From the NCBI RefSeq assembly GCF_002159535.1, contig NZ_NFIU01000004.1:89263-153262 (forward strand): a DNA stretch of 64,000 nt, given 5' to 3'. This document shows positions 16,175 to 24,390 of this stretch, in pieces. This DNA comes from Olsenella sp. An290 (GTDB lineage: Bacteria > Actinomycetota > Coriobacteriia > Coriobacteriales > Atopobiaceae). Both the position numbers and the translations under genes were made by a program. The notes under the pieces are model-generated. The model ran no database searches, had not been told where the DNA came from, and saw only the letters and a program-made list of their open reading frames with translations. Every line of letters begins with the position of its first letter. Position 1 is the stretch's first letter.

Positions 16175-16936
16175 ATGCTAGCCGGAGAGGTGTCGCCCGC
16201 GCTTGAGAGGCGGAAGGCAATGGGTGAGGGGCAGCTGCGCCCGAACGGGCGCGCAACACGGGTCGTCGAGCCGACCGATGACGAGAAGGCCGCGGCCAAG
16301 GCTGCCCAGACGTTCGGGCGGTCCTTCGCGCATGACAGCACGGCGCTCGGGGTGGCGGCCTTCGCGGGGTTCTTCCTCGTTGTCCTTGTCATTGATATCT
16401 CGGTGCTCGTCAGTGGCGTGGCGCGCGGCGAGTACGGAGGGCAGGACATAACGTGGCTCGCCGTGATTGGCGGCTCCGTGTTCGTCGCGTTTGCCGTGCT
16501 TGCGGTCGTGTCGGTTCTTGTCGCCCGCCACCACCACCTGCACCCGGTCAAGAGCGACGTGTTTGCGGCGGATGGGCGCCTGTTCCACACCTGGTTTCTG
16601 CGGGATAAGAAGAAGTACCAGGACGACCGCGGAATCGTCCGCATCAACGTTGTTGGAATCACGCAGTGCGTTGGGTTCCATAACAGGAAAGACAAGACTG
16701 TCTGGATCATTCCGAGCCCGGATGCGCACATCCATGACGTGTGGCGGCGCGGCAGGAGGTGGGAGGACGAGCGCGGGCTGTGCCTCGCCCTCCTTGAGAA
16801 GGGGATACCGAGCGACGCGGGCACGGATCCGTTCTTTGGCGTGGACGAGCAGTACCGGGGGTTCCTCGAGCGAATCGGCGTGCGGATAGAGGAGACGACC
16901 GAGCCCGTCGAATTCCTGGCTGGGACGTGGTCGTAG
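16175..16936 (+). CDS. Membrane protein of unknown function
   Basis: A 253-residue protein with a charged N-terminus, two transmembrane segments (about 63-85, GVAAFAGFFLVVLVIDISVL; and about 95-118, WLAVIGGSVFVAFAVLAVVS) and a soluble C-terminal domain of about 130 residues with FHTWFLRDKKKYQDDRG. I do not recognise a family. A second start at 16220 also has a plausible site (GGAAGG). It lies eight bases after the HAD remnant. Confidence 0.65.
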   Translation: MLAGEVSPALERRKAMGEGQLRPNGRATRVVEPTDDEKAAAKAAQTFGRSFAHDSTALGVAAFAGFFLVVLVIDISVLVSGVARGEYGGQDITWLAVIGGSVFVAFAVLAVVSVLVARHHHLHPVKSDVFAADGRLFHTWFLRDKKKYQDDRGIVRINVVGITQCVGFHNRKDKTVWIIPSPDAHIHDVWRRGRRWEDERGLCLALLEKGIPSDAGTDPFFGVDEQYRGFLERIGVRIEETTEPVEFLAGTWS

Positions 16937-16990
16937 GCACGTGATGTCTTTCATGGTGTCCGGCTACTGACTGCCTGTTTTGTGTTGCCG

Positions 16991-17524
16991 TTATCGCCCC
17001 GTCGTTGCTCCCAGCGCGCGGTTGACCCGCTCCGCCACGCCCACGCTCAGCGCGACCTTTGCCACGTCCGGCACCACGAACGGCACCACCGCCACGGCCA
17101 GCGCCGCAGGCGCGTCGAGCGCGTAGACGTTCATGAGCTGAATCGTTCCCAGCACGTAGCTCACCGCCAGCAGCGCGACTCCGCCCGCCGCGCCGCACGC
17201 CCTTCTCGGCAGCGCGTCCGTGTGCGCGATGGCGCCCGCCACGGGCATGCCCGCCGCGAAGCCCAGGAGATAGCCCCCCGTGGGTCCCAGCAGCACGCCG
17301 ACCCCGCCCTGGAGGCCGGAGAACACCGGCACGCCCACCGCGCCCAGCAGCAGGTAGACGACAACGGTGAACAGCGCGTCGCGCGTGCGCATGACCTGGG
17401 GCAGCAGCGCCAGCACAAAGGTCTGCAGGGTAAACGGTACCGGGCCCAGCGGCACGGTGACCCAGGCGCTCACGGCAAGCAGCGCTATGCAGACGCCGCA
17501 GCGGGCGATCTGGCGGTTGGACAT
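16991..17524 (-). CDS. bioY: BioY, biotin transporter S-component
   Basis: A 177-residue hydrophobic protein with five to six membrane spans. It has the BioY signatures VPLGPVPFTLQTF near residue 25 and GPTGGYLLGFAAGMPVAG near residue 80. BioY captures biotin and works with an ECF energy-coupling module, which is not in this window. The ATG at 17524 has GGGAG upstream. Confidence 0.92.
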   Translation of the reverse strand: MSNRQIARCGVCIALLAVSAWVTVPLGPVPFTLQTFVLALLPQVMRTRDALFTVVVYLLLGAVGVPVFSGLQGGVGVLLGPTGGYLLGFAAGMPVAGAIAHTDALPRRACGAAGGVALLAVSYVLGTIQLMNVYALDAPAALAVAVVPFVVPDVAKVALSVGVAERVNRALGATTGR

Positions 17525-17666
17525 GGCGGCTCCCTCGCGGACGGGCGCTCCTCTCGCGCGCCTACGGAACGAAAGCATACCGCATGGTCGAGCCCCGCTC
17601 GAGCTCCCGCTCTTCTCGTAAGATGGACGGGCAAGGGCGATGCGCCAACGAGGCGGGGGAGGGCAC

Positions 17667-18104
17667 ATGGAGAGCGACTTCGTGGACTGGGTCGAGCGGG
17701 AGTTCCGTCACCCCGTGCCCGGCGAGTACCGGGACTTCCTCTTCCGGGACGTGGCGACCGCGTACGCCGAGCCCGTCATGCCCGCGCGGGCGCATCTTGT
17801 CACGGACGACGGCGACGAGTACGAGGTCTCCGAGTGGTTTCCCGCCGAGCGCATACCCGACATCTACCGATGCTGCCGCGCGGAGGGGCTGATAGCGGAG
17901 CAGCTGCTTCCGATCTTCGACAGCTGTGGCTGCGTTGCGGCGCTCGACTGCGACGAGGGCTCGAGCACGTACGGCAGCGTTCTCCTGCAGGCTCCTGAGG
18001 GCTACTTTGACGACGCCCGTCAGGAGAACGTCTACGAGGAGCCGGTCCTTCTCGCCCGGAGCTTCTCGGATGTGCTGGCCGCGCTGAGCAACGACGGCTT
18101 GTAA
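17667..18104 (+). CDS. SMI1/KNR4 (SUKH) family protein
   Basis: A 145-residue protein with PGEYRDFLFR near the N-terminus, VSEWFPAERIPDIYR and LLPIFDSCGCVAALDCDEGSSTYGSVLL, the layout of the SUKH superfamily. Many SUKH proteins are immunity proteins against nuclease or deaminase toxins; no cognate toxin gene lies beside it. GGGGGAGGG precedes the ATG. Confidence 0.7.
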   Translation: MESDFVDWVEREFRHPVPGEYRDFLFRDVATAYAEPVMPARAHLVTDDGDEYEVSEWFPAERIPDIYRCCRAEGLIAEQLLPIFDSCGCVAALDCDEGSSTYGSVLLQAPEGYFDDARQENVYEEPVLLARSFSDVLAALSNDGL

Positions 18105-18152
18105 GGGGTGCCAGGCTGGCCGCACGGTCCTTTTCGCCCGTCCGCGTTTTAT

Positions 18153-18218
18153 CGAAACGGAGCATCTGCACAAATCGGCTGAGAAATCGCGACCCTTTTC
18201 TGCAGTTGCTCCGCTTCG
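18153..18218. repeat. Intergenic inverted repeat (18-bp arms)
   Basis: CGAAACGGAGCATCTGCA at 18153-18170 is mirrored at 18201-18218 with 16 of 18 positions paired, around a 30-base loop. It lies between the SUKH gene and the ygeX promoter region. The rest of the 349-base gap (18105-18453) holds the promoter and operator region of ygeX. Confidence 0.55.
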
Positions 18219-18397
18219 GCGAGAGGGGCGCGGGACGTCTTCGACGCAACGGGCAAGAAGAACGAACGGCGCGTGTGGTGGTCGTGGAGTGGTTCTTCTG
18301 GCCATGCCGTTCGCAGCCGCAAACGTACCGCCCGCGGCATCGCGAAAATTCCTCTTGAAACACTCTTGAAAAGTGGGAATATATGGGCTAACAAACA

Positions 18398-18420
18398 TTT
18401 TGTTTGGTACGCAAACAAAA
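18398..18420. promoter_or_regulatory. Inverted repeat upstream of the ygeX cluster
   Basis: A perfect TTTTGTTTG / CAAACAAAA with a five-base centre, 33 bases before the ygeX start. AT-rich promoter-like sequence lies just upstream (TTGAAA at 18366; TATATG at 18380). It is a plausible operator for the nitrogen-catabolic genes; the regulator is unknown. Confidence 0.45.
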
Positions 18421-18453
18421 AGTTGGTAAGCCCGAAGGAGCAAGGAGGAAGCG

Positions 18454-19668
18454 TTGAGCGAGAAGATCAAGTGGGTCGCCAACAAGATGCCTAAGAGCGA
18501 CGACCGCCACCTCGGCATCATGTCCCTCGAGAACGTGGAGGCGGCGCGCAGCTTCCACCGGAGCTTCCCGCAGTACGACGTCACCCCGCTCGCCAAGCTC
18601 GACGCGCTGGCGGGTGAGCTCGGCCTCAAGAACCTGGCCGTGAAGGACGAGTCCTACCGCTTTGGCCTCAACGCCTTCAAGGTGCTCGGCGGCTCCTTCG
18701 CCATGGCCAACTACATCGCGGGCAAGATCGGCCGCCCGGTCTCCGAGATGACCTACGACTACCTCACGAGCGACGAGCTCGCACGCGACTTCGGCCAGGC
18801 CACGTTCTTCACCGCCACCGACGGCAACCACGGCCGCGGCGTGGCCTGGGCCGCCAACAAGCTGGGCCAGAAGGCCGTCGTGCACATGCCCAAGGGCAGC
18901 GTGAAGAGCCGCTTTGACAACATCGCCGCCGAGGGCGCCGAGGTCACGATCGAGGACGTCAACTACGACGAGTGCGTCCGCATGGCCGCCGCCGAGGCCG
19001 AGGCCTGCGAGAACGGCGTCATCGTGCAGGACACCGCTTGGGACGGCTACGAGGAGATCCCGTCCTGGATCATGGAGGGCTACGGCACCATGGCCTCCGA
19101 GGCGGCCGAGCAGTACGCGGCGGCCGGCGTGGAGCGCCCGACGCACGTCTTTGTGCAGGCCGGCGTCGGCAGCCTGGCCGGCGGCGTGGTGGGCTACTTC
19201 ACCAACCTCTTCCCCGACAACCCGCCCACCTTCGTGGTGATGGAGGCCGACACCGCGGCCTGCCTCTACAAGGGCGCCCTTGCCGGCGACGGCGACCCGC
19301 GCATCGTGGACGGCGACATGCCCACGATCATGGCGGGCCTGGCCTGCGGCGAGCCCAACACGCTGGGCTGGGACATCCTGCGCAACCACGTGTCCGTGTT
19401 CGTGAGCTGCCCCAACTGGGTGGCCGCCAAGGGCATGCGCGTGCTCGGCGCCCCCAGGAAGGGCGACCCGCGCGTCATCTCCGGCGAGTCCGGCGCCGTG
19501 GGCGCGGGCCTTATCACGACCCTCATGGAGTCCGACGAGTACGCCGAGCTCCGCGAGGCCATCGGCCTGGACGAGACGAGCTCCGTGCTGCTCTTCTCGA
19601 CCGAGGGCGACACGGACCCGGTGAACTACCGCAAGGTCGTGTGGGACGGCGCGTACCCCGCCGAGTAG
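18454..19668 (+). CDS. ygeX: Diaminopropionate ammonia-lyase (DpaL/YgeX)
   Basis: A 404-residue fold-type II PLP enzyme. It converts 2,3-diaminopropionate to pyruvate and ammonia. The PLP-binding lysine lies in FGLNAFKVLGGSFA (about residue 76), with FTATDGNHGRGVAW near 127 and a glycine-rich phosphate loop QAGVGSLAGGV near 233. It starts with TTG at 18454, supported by AAGGAGG. It heads a cluster with ygeY, ygeW, carbamate kinase and hyuA, an arrangement known from the E. coli ygeWXY-hyuA-yqeA region. Confidence 0.93.
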   Translation: MSEKIKWVANKMPKSDDRHLGIMSLENVEAARSFHRSFPQYDVTPLAKLDALAGELGLKNLAVKDESYRFGLNAFKVLGGSFAMANYIAGKIGRPVSEMTYDYLTSDELARDFGQATFFTATDGNHGRGVAWAANKLGQKAVVHMPKGSVKSRFDNIAAEGAEVTIEDVNYDECVRMAAAEAEACENGVIVQDTAWDGYEEIPSWIMEGYGTMASEAAEQYAAAGVERPTHVFVQAGVGSLAGGVVGYFTNLFPDNPPTFVVMEADTAACLYKGALAGDGDPRIVDGDMPTIMAGLACGEPNTLGWDILRNHVSVFVSCPNWVAAKGMRVLGAPRKGDPRVISGESGAVGAGLITTLMESDEYAELREAIGLDETSSVLLFSTEGDTDPVNYRKVVWDGAYPAE

Positions 19669-19675
19669 GGGAGAG

Positions 19676-19697
19676 CGAGAAGAACGGGTTCTTCTCG
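19676..19697. repeat. Palindrome of two CGAGAAGAAC words between ygeX and ygeY
   Basis: CGAGAAGAAC and its reverse complement are separated by two bases, giving a 10-bp stem. It lies 7 bases after the ygeX stop. It may act as a weak terminator or processing hairpin; it also belongs to the window-wide word family. Confidence 0.6.
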
Positions 19698-19740
19698 GCA
19701 GATGACTGGTAACGAGGGCGTCAGAAAGGACGTAAGCAAA

Positions 19741-21147
19741 ATGGCCAAGGAACTGGATTTCGAGCAGATCAAGAGCGCGGCGGAGGCGTATGGCAAGGAC
19801 ATGACCGCCTTCCTGCGCGCCATGATCTCCCACCCGAGCGAGTCCTGCGAGGAGGGCGAGGTCGTGGCCTGCATCAAGGCCGAGATGGAGAAGCTCGGCT
19901 TTGACAAGGTCGAGGTCGACGGCCTGGGCAACGTCATCGGCTGGATGGGCGAAGGCGATAAGATCATCGCCATCGACTCCCACATCGACACCGTGGGCAT
20001 CGGCAACCGCGATAACTGGGAGGCCGACCCCTACGAGGGCTACGAGACCGACGAGCTCATCTACGGCCGCGGTGGCTCCGACCAGGAGGGCGGCATGGCC
20101 TCCGCGACCTACGCCGCGAAGATGATGAAGGACCTGGGCCTCATCCCCGAGGGCTACAAGATCATGGTCGTGGGCTCCGTCCAGGAGGAGGACTGCGACG
20201 GCATGTGCTGGCAGTACATCGTCAACAAGTACTTCGACGGCCCCGAGGACGCCCGCGAGAAGATCGAGTTCGTGATCTCCACCGAGCCCACCGACGGCGG
20301 CATCTACCGTGGTCACCGTGGCCGCATGGAGATTCGCGTGGACGTGCACGGCGTCTCCTGCCACGGCTCCGCTCCCGACCGCGGCGACAACGCCATCTAC
20401 AAGATGGCCGACATCATCGCCGACGTCCGCGCCCTCAACAACAACGGCTGCGACGAGTCCACCGACATCAAGGGCCTCGTCAAGATGCTCGACCCCAAGT
20501 ACAACCCCGAGCACTTTGAGGACGCGCGCTTCCTGGGCCGCGGCACCTGCACCGTGTCGCAGATCTTCTACACCTCGCCCAGCCGCTGCGCCGTGGCCGA
20601 CAGCTGCGCGATCTCCATCGACCGCCGCATGACCGCCGGCGAGACCTGGGACTCCTGCCTCCAGGAGATCCGCGACCTGCCGTCCGTCAAGAAGTACGGC
20701 GACGACGTCAAGGTCTCCATGTACATGTACGACCGCCCGAGCTGGAAGGGCACCGTCTACGAGACCGAGGCCTACTTCCCCACGTGGATCAACGCCGAGA
20801 GCGCCGCTCACGTCCAGGCCCTCGTCGACGCGCACCACGCGCTCTACGGCGAGGAGCGCATCGGCTGCGAGCCGTCCATGGACAAGCGCGCCGGCCGTCC
20901 GCTCACGGACAAGTGGACCTTCTCGACCAACTGCGTGTCCATCCAGGGCCGCTACGGCATCCCGTGCGTGGGCTTTGGCCCCGGCGCCGAGAGCCAGGCG
21001 CACGCGCCCAACGAGGTCACCTACAAGCAGGACCTTGTGACCTGCGCCGCGCTCTACACCGCCGCGCTCAATCTCTACGACCCTTCCAAGAAGACCGGCG
21101 ACGTCACCGTCTTCCGCGCCGGCGCCACCGACAACGACATCCAGTAG
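19741..21147 (+). CDS. ygeY: YgeY family selenium-metabolism-linked M20 hydrolase
   Basis: A 468-residue M20-type metallohydrolase. Metal-binding residues are seen in AIDSHIDTV (His81, Asp83), [10 protein letters not shown] and QEEDCDG, with a dimerisation-domain segment [12 protein letters not shown]. Members of this family sit beside ygeX and ygeW in selenium-linked clusters and are presumed to hydrolyse a carbamoylated or dipeptide-like intermediate; the substrate is not proven. The ATG at 19741 has AAAGGA upstream, while an earlier ATG at 19702 lacks any site. Confidence 0.88.
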   Translation: MAKELDFEQIKSAAEAYGKDMTAFLRAMISHPSESCEEGEVVACIKAEMEKLGFDKVEVDGLGNVIGWMGEGDKIIAIDSHIDTVGIGNRDNWEADPYEGYETDELIYGRGGSDQEGGMASATYAAKMMKDLGLIPEGYKIMVVGSVQEEDCDGMCWQYIVNKYFDGPEDAREKIEFVISTEPTDGGIYRGHRGRMEIRVDVHGVSCHGSAPDRGDNAIYKMADIIADVRALNNNGCDESTDIKGLVKMLDPKYNPEHFEDARFLGRGTCTVSQIFYTSPSRCAVADSCAISIDRRMTAGETWDSCLQEIRDLPSVKKYGDDVKVSMYMYDRPSWKGTVYETEAYFPTWINAESAAHVQALVDAHHALYGEERIGCEPSMDKRAGRPLTDKWTFSTNCVSIQGRYGIPCVGFGPGAESQAHAPNEVTYKQDLVTCAALYTAALNLYDPSKKTGDVTVFRAGATDNDIQ

Positions 21148-21178
21148 ACGCTCTGACCCACACAGAAAGGAAACAACC

Positions 21179-22381
21179 ATGGCCAAGGACTTCTCCGCGC
21201 TCCTCGACGAGCTCAAGGGCTACGACTTCTCCGGCATGTACGACTCCGACTTCCTGCACACCTGGGACAAGACCACCGACGAGCTGCGCGCGCTCTACGC
21301 CGTGGCCGCTGCCCTGCGCAACCTCCGCGAGCGCAACATCTCCCCGCGCATCTTCGACTCCGGCCTCGCCGTCTCGCTCTTCCGTGACAACTCCACGCGC
21401 ACGCGCTTCTCGTTCTCCAAGGCCACGAACCTCCTGGGCCTCCAGCTCCAGGACCTCGACGAGAAGAAGTCCCAGATCGCCCACGGCGAGACCGTCCGCG
21501 AGACCGCCACGATGATCTCCTTCATGGCCGACGTCATCGGCATCCGCGACGACATGTACATCGGCGCCGGCGACGCCTACATGGCCGAGGTCGCCGAGTC
21601 CGTCGCCGAGGCCTACGCCGACGGCGTGCTCGACCACCGTCCCACGCTCATCTCGCTGCAGTCCGACTCCGACCACCCCACCCAGTCCTCCGCCGACATG
21701 CTCTACCTCATCGAGGAGTTTGGCGGCCTGGAGAACCTCCGCGGTAAGAAGGTGGCCGTGACCTGGGCGTACTCCCCGAGCTACGGCAAGCCTCTCTCCT
21801 GCCCGCAGTCGCTCATCTCGCTGCTTCCGCGCTTTGGCATGGACGTTACGCTGGCCCACCCCGAGGGCTACGACCTCATGGGCGACCGCGTGGAGGCCGC
21901 CAAGGCCTACGCCGCCGAGTCCGGCTGCACCTTCAAGCAGGTGAACACCATGGAGGAGGCCTTCGAGGGCGCCGACATCGTCATCCCCAAGAGCTGGGCG
22001 CCCTACGCCGCCATGGAGCAGCGCACCAAGCTCTACGCCGCGGGCGACGACGAGGGCATCAAGGCGCTGGAGAAGGAGCTCCTCGCCCAGAACGCCACGC
22101 ACCAGGACTGGTGCTCCACGACCGACCTCATGGCCAAGACCGCCAACGGCCAGGACACCATCTACATGCACCCGCTGCCCGCCGACATCTCCGGCGTCTC
22201 CTGCGAGCACGGCGAGGTCATGGCCGACGTCTTTGACATGCACCGCGTGGGCATGTACAAGGAGGCCAGCTACAAGCCGTACGCCATCGCGGCCATGATC
22301 TTCCTGCAGAAGGTCAAGGACCCCGTGGCCACGCTCGCCGCGCTCGAGGCGGCCGGCAAGCCCCGCTGGAACCAGGCCTAG
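21179..22381 (+). CDS. ygeW: YgeW, knotted carbamoyltransferase
   Basis: A 400-residue member of the aspartate/ornithine carbamoyltransferase family. The carbamoyl-phosphate motif is FRDNSTRTRFSF near residue 70, followed by SDSDHPTQSSADML near 163 and MHPLPADISG near 324. YgeW homologues form the orphan group paired with ygeX and ygeY whose acceptor is not firmly known. With the carbamate kinase downstream it should release carbamoyl phosphate for ATP synthesis. GAAAGGA precedes the ATG. Confidence 0.9.
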   Translation: MAKDFSALLDELKGYDFSGMYDSDFLHTWDKTTDELRALYAVAAALRNLRERNISPRIFDSGLAVSLFRDNSTRTRFSFSKATNLLGLQLQDLDEKKSQIAHGETVRETATMISFMADVIGIRDDMYIGAGDAYMAEVAESVAEAYADGVLDHRPTLISLQSDSDHPTQSSADMLYLIEEFGGLENLRGKKVAVTWAYSPSYGKPLSCPQSLISLLPRFGMDVTLAHPEGYDLMGDRVEAAKAYAAESGCTFKQVNTMEEAFEGADIVIPKSWAPYAAMEQRTKLYAAGDDEGIKALEKELLAQNATHQDWCSTTDLMAKTANGQDTIYMHPLPADISGVSCEHGEVMADVFDMHRVGMYKEASYKPYAIAAMIFLQKVKDPVATLAALEAAGKPRWNQA

Positions 22382-22397
22382 TCGCTCGATTCCCCAG

Positions 22398-22436
22398 AGT
22401 TGCCTAGAGGGGGAGCGCCCCTTCTAGGCAACTTTT
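22398..22436 (+). terminator. Intrinsic terminator after ygeW
   Basis: A long stem (AGTTGCCTAGA with TCTAGGCAACT, plus inner GGGG/CCCC) is followed by TTTTC. It sits between ygeW and the carbamate kinase gene, so part of the transcripts probably stop here. Confidence 0.8.
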
Positions 22437-22454
22437 CTATTCAGGAGAGGAACC

Positions 22455-23396
22455 ATGGGTAAGAGAATCGTCATCGCCCTGGGCGGCAACGCGCTGGGCA
22501 AGAACCTGCCGGAGCAGATGGAGGCGGTCAAGCACACGGCGCGCGCCATCGTGGACCTCATCGAGCAGGGCAACGAGGTCGTGGTGGCCCACGGCAACGG
22601 CCCGCAGGTGGGCATGATCCAGGAGGCCATGACGCAGCTCACGCGCTCCGACCCCGAGAAGTACATCCCGTGCCCGCTGTCGGTCTGCGTGGCCATGAGC
22701 CAGGGCTACATCGGCTACGACCTGCAGAACGCGCTGCGCGAGGAGATGCTGGACCGCGGAATCGAGATGGGCGCCGCCACGGTGCTCACGCAGGTGGAGG
22801 TGGACCCGGAGGACCCGGCGTTCGCCAACCCCACCAAGCCGATCGGCGCCTTCATGACGCGCGAGGAGGCCGACCGCATGATCGCCGAGCGCGGCTACGA
22901 CGTGATCGAGGACGCCGGGCGCGGGTACCGCCGCGTGGTGGCCTCGCCCAAGCCCGTGGGCATCGTGGAGCTGGACACCATCCGCTCGCTCGTCGAGACC
23001 AACCACGTGGTCATCGCCTGCGGTGGCGGCGGCATCCCGGTCTTCCACACCGAGGGCCACCACCTTAAGGGCGCCGCGGCGGTCATCGACAAGGACTTCG
23101 CGGCGGCGCGCCTGGCCGAGCAGCTGGACGCCGACTTCCTGGTGATCCTCACGGCCGTGGAGAAGGTGGCCGTGAACTTTGGCAAGCCCGACCAGCAGTG
23201 GCTGGACGAGCTCACGCCCGAGACTGCGGCGCGCTACATCGAGGAGGGCCAGTTCGCGCCCGGCTCGATGCTGCCCAAGGTGGAGGCCGCGCTGGCCTTC
23301 GCGCAGTCCGGCGAGGGCCGCTCGTCGCTCATCACGCTCCTCGACCGGGCGGCCGACGGAATCGCCGGCAAGACGGGTACCATCGTACGTGGCTAG
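22455..23396 (+). CDS. arcC: Carbamate kinase
   Basis: A 313-residue amino-acid-kinase fold. It has ALGGNALGKNLPEQ at the N-terminus, VAHGNGPQVGMI near 46, VIACGGGGIPV near 190 and VIDKDFAAARLA near 218. It makes ATP and carbamate from carbamoyl phosphate. It follows ygeW, as yqeA does in E. coli, giving an ATP-yielding step. GAGAGGA precedes the ATG. Confidence 0.95.
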   Translation: MGKRIVIALGGNALGKNLPEQMEAVKHTARAIVDLIEQGNEVVVAHGNGPQVGMIQEAMTQLTRSDPEKYIPCPLSVCVAMSQGYIGYDLQNALREEMLDRGIEMGAATVLTQVEVDPEDPAFANPTKPIGAFMTREEADRMIAERGYDVIEDAGRGYRRVVASPKPVGIVELDTIRSLVETNHVVIACGGGGIPVFHTEGHHLKGAAAVIDKDFAAARLAEQLDADFLVILTAVEKVAVNFGKPDQQWLDELTPETAARYIEEGQFAPGSMLPKVEAALAFAQSGEGRSSLITLLDRAADGIAGKTGTIVRG

Positions 23397-23436
23397 CAAG
23401 GACGCGTCGGGCGAGAAGGACGGTGGGGCGCGCGGC

Positions 23437-24390
23437 ATGAGACCCGACCTCAGGGCATATCTTCTGGGCGACGACGGGCACCGGGTCTTTGGGCCCGGTC
23501 CGGTCGAGCTGCTGGAGCGCGTGGGCGAGCTGGGCAGCCTGCGCGCCGCCGCGATCGACATGGGGATGGCCTACACCAAGGCCACGCGCCTCGTGCACGA
23601 CGCCGAGCAGGCCTTTGGCTTCGCGCTCACCGAGCGGACCGTGGGCGGCTCCGGGGGCGGCGGCTCGCAGCTTACCGCCGAGGCGCGCGAGCTGATCGAG
23701 CGCTACCGCGCGTTCGAGCGCACGAGCCGCTGGGCGCTCTCCGCCGCCTACGAGACGTGCTTCTCGGGTTTTGCCGACGTGGCCCGCCTGGGCTGCGTGG
23801 TCATGGCGTCCGGCGAGGGCGCGCGCTTTGGCGGCGAGCCGGGCGAGAAGCTCGTGGCGCCGCTGGCCGGCACGGCCGTGCTGGAGCGCACGCTCGCCGC
23901 GCTGCCGGCGAATCTCCTGGACGTCGTGGTGGTGACGCGCTGGGACGCGGTCGAGGAGCTGTGCGAGCGGCTCGGCGTTCGCTGCGTGCGCGCGGACGGT
24001 CCGCTCAAGAGCGACACGATGCGCGCGGGACTGGAGGCGCTGGGGCATCGCGCCGGCTGCCTCTTCGTGACCGGCGACCAGCCGCTCCTGAGCGAGAGGA
24101 GCGTGCGCTCGATGGTGGCGGAGCTCGTCCGCGAGCCCACGGCAATCGTGCGCCTGGGCTGGCGCGGCCGCGCCGCGAACCCGGTGCTCTGGCCGAACGA
24201 CACGCTGGCCGCGCTGGCTCGGCTGGAGGGCGACACGGGAGGGCGCGTCCTTCTCGACGGCCATGCCGAGCTGGAGGGTCGCGTGCGCCTGGTGGAGGCC
24301 GCCGACGAGTGGGAGCTCGCCGACGTGGACACGCCCGAGGACCTGGCGCGCCTCGAGGGCGCGCTGGCCGAGAGAGGGGAGAGCCGATGA
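23437..24390 (+). CDS. Fusion of ModE-type winged helix with MocA-like nucleotidyltransferase
   Basis: A 317-residue protein in two parts. Residues 1-100 are a ModE/LysR-type DNA-binding domain (LLERVGELGSLRAAAIDMGMAYTKATRLVHDAE). Residues 115-310 are a MobA/MocA-like NTP transferase (GCVVMASGEGARFGG, VTGDQPLLS, ADVDTPEDLARLEG). MocA proteins attach CMP to the molybdenum cofactor for hydroxylase-type enzymes. The fusion suggests one polypeptide that both senses molybdenum status and matures the cofactor (inference). The ATG is chosen for a GGTGGGG site; a GTG at 23389 is possible. Its stop overlaps hyuA by ATGA. Confidence 0.85.
   Translation: MRPDLRAYLLGDDGHRVFGPGPVELLERVGELGSLRAAAIDMGMAYTKATRLVHDAEQAFGFALTERTVGGSGGGGSQLTAEARELIERYRAFERTSRWALSAAYETCFSGFADVARLGCVVMASGEGARFGGEPGEKLVAPLAGTAVLERTLAALPANLLDVVVVTRWDAVEELCERLGVRCVRADGPLKSDTMRAGLEALGHRAGCLFVTGDQPLLSERSVRSMVAELVREPTAIVRLGWRGRAANPVLWPNDTLAALARLEGDTGGRVLLDGHAELEGRVRLVEAADEWELADVDTPEDLARLEGALAERGESR

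Noticed and set aside
18388..21216. Very long (over 900 codons) minus-strand open frame opposite ygeX and ygeY
   Set aside because: A mirror frame caused by high third-position GC in the real plus-strand genes; its translation is low-complexity Val/Leu/His/Gly without domains.
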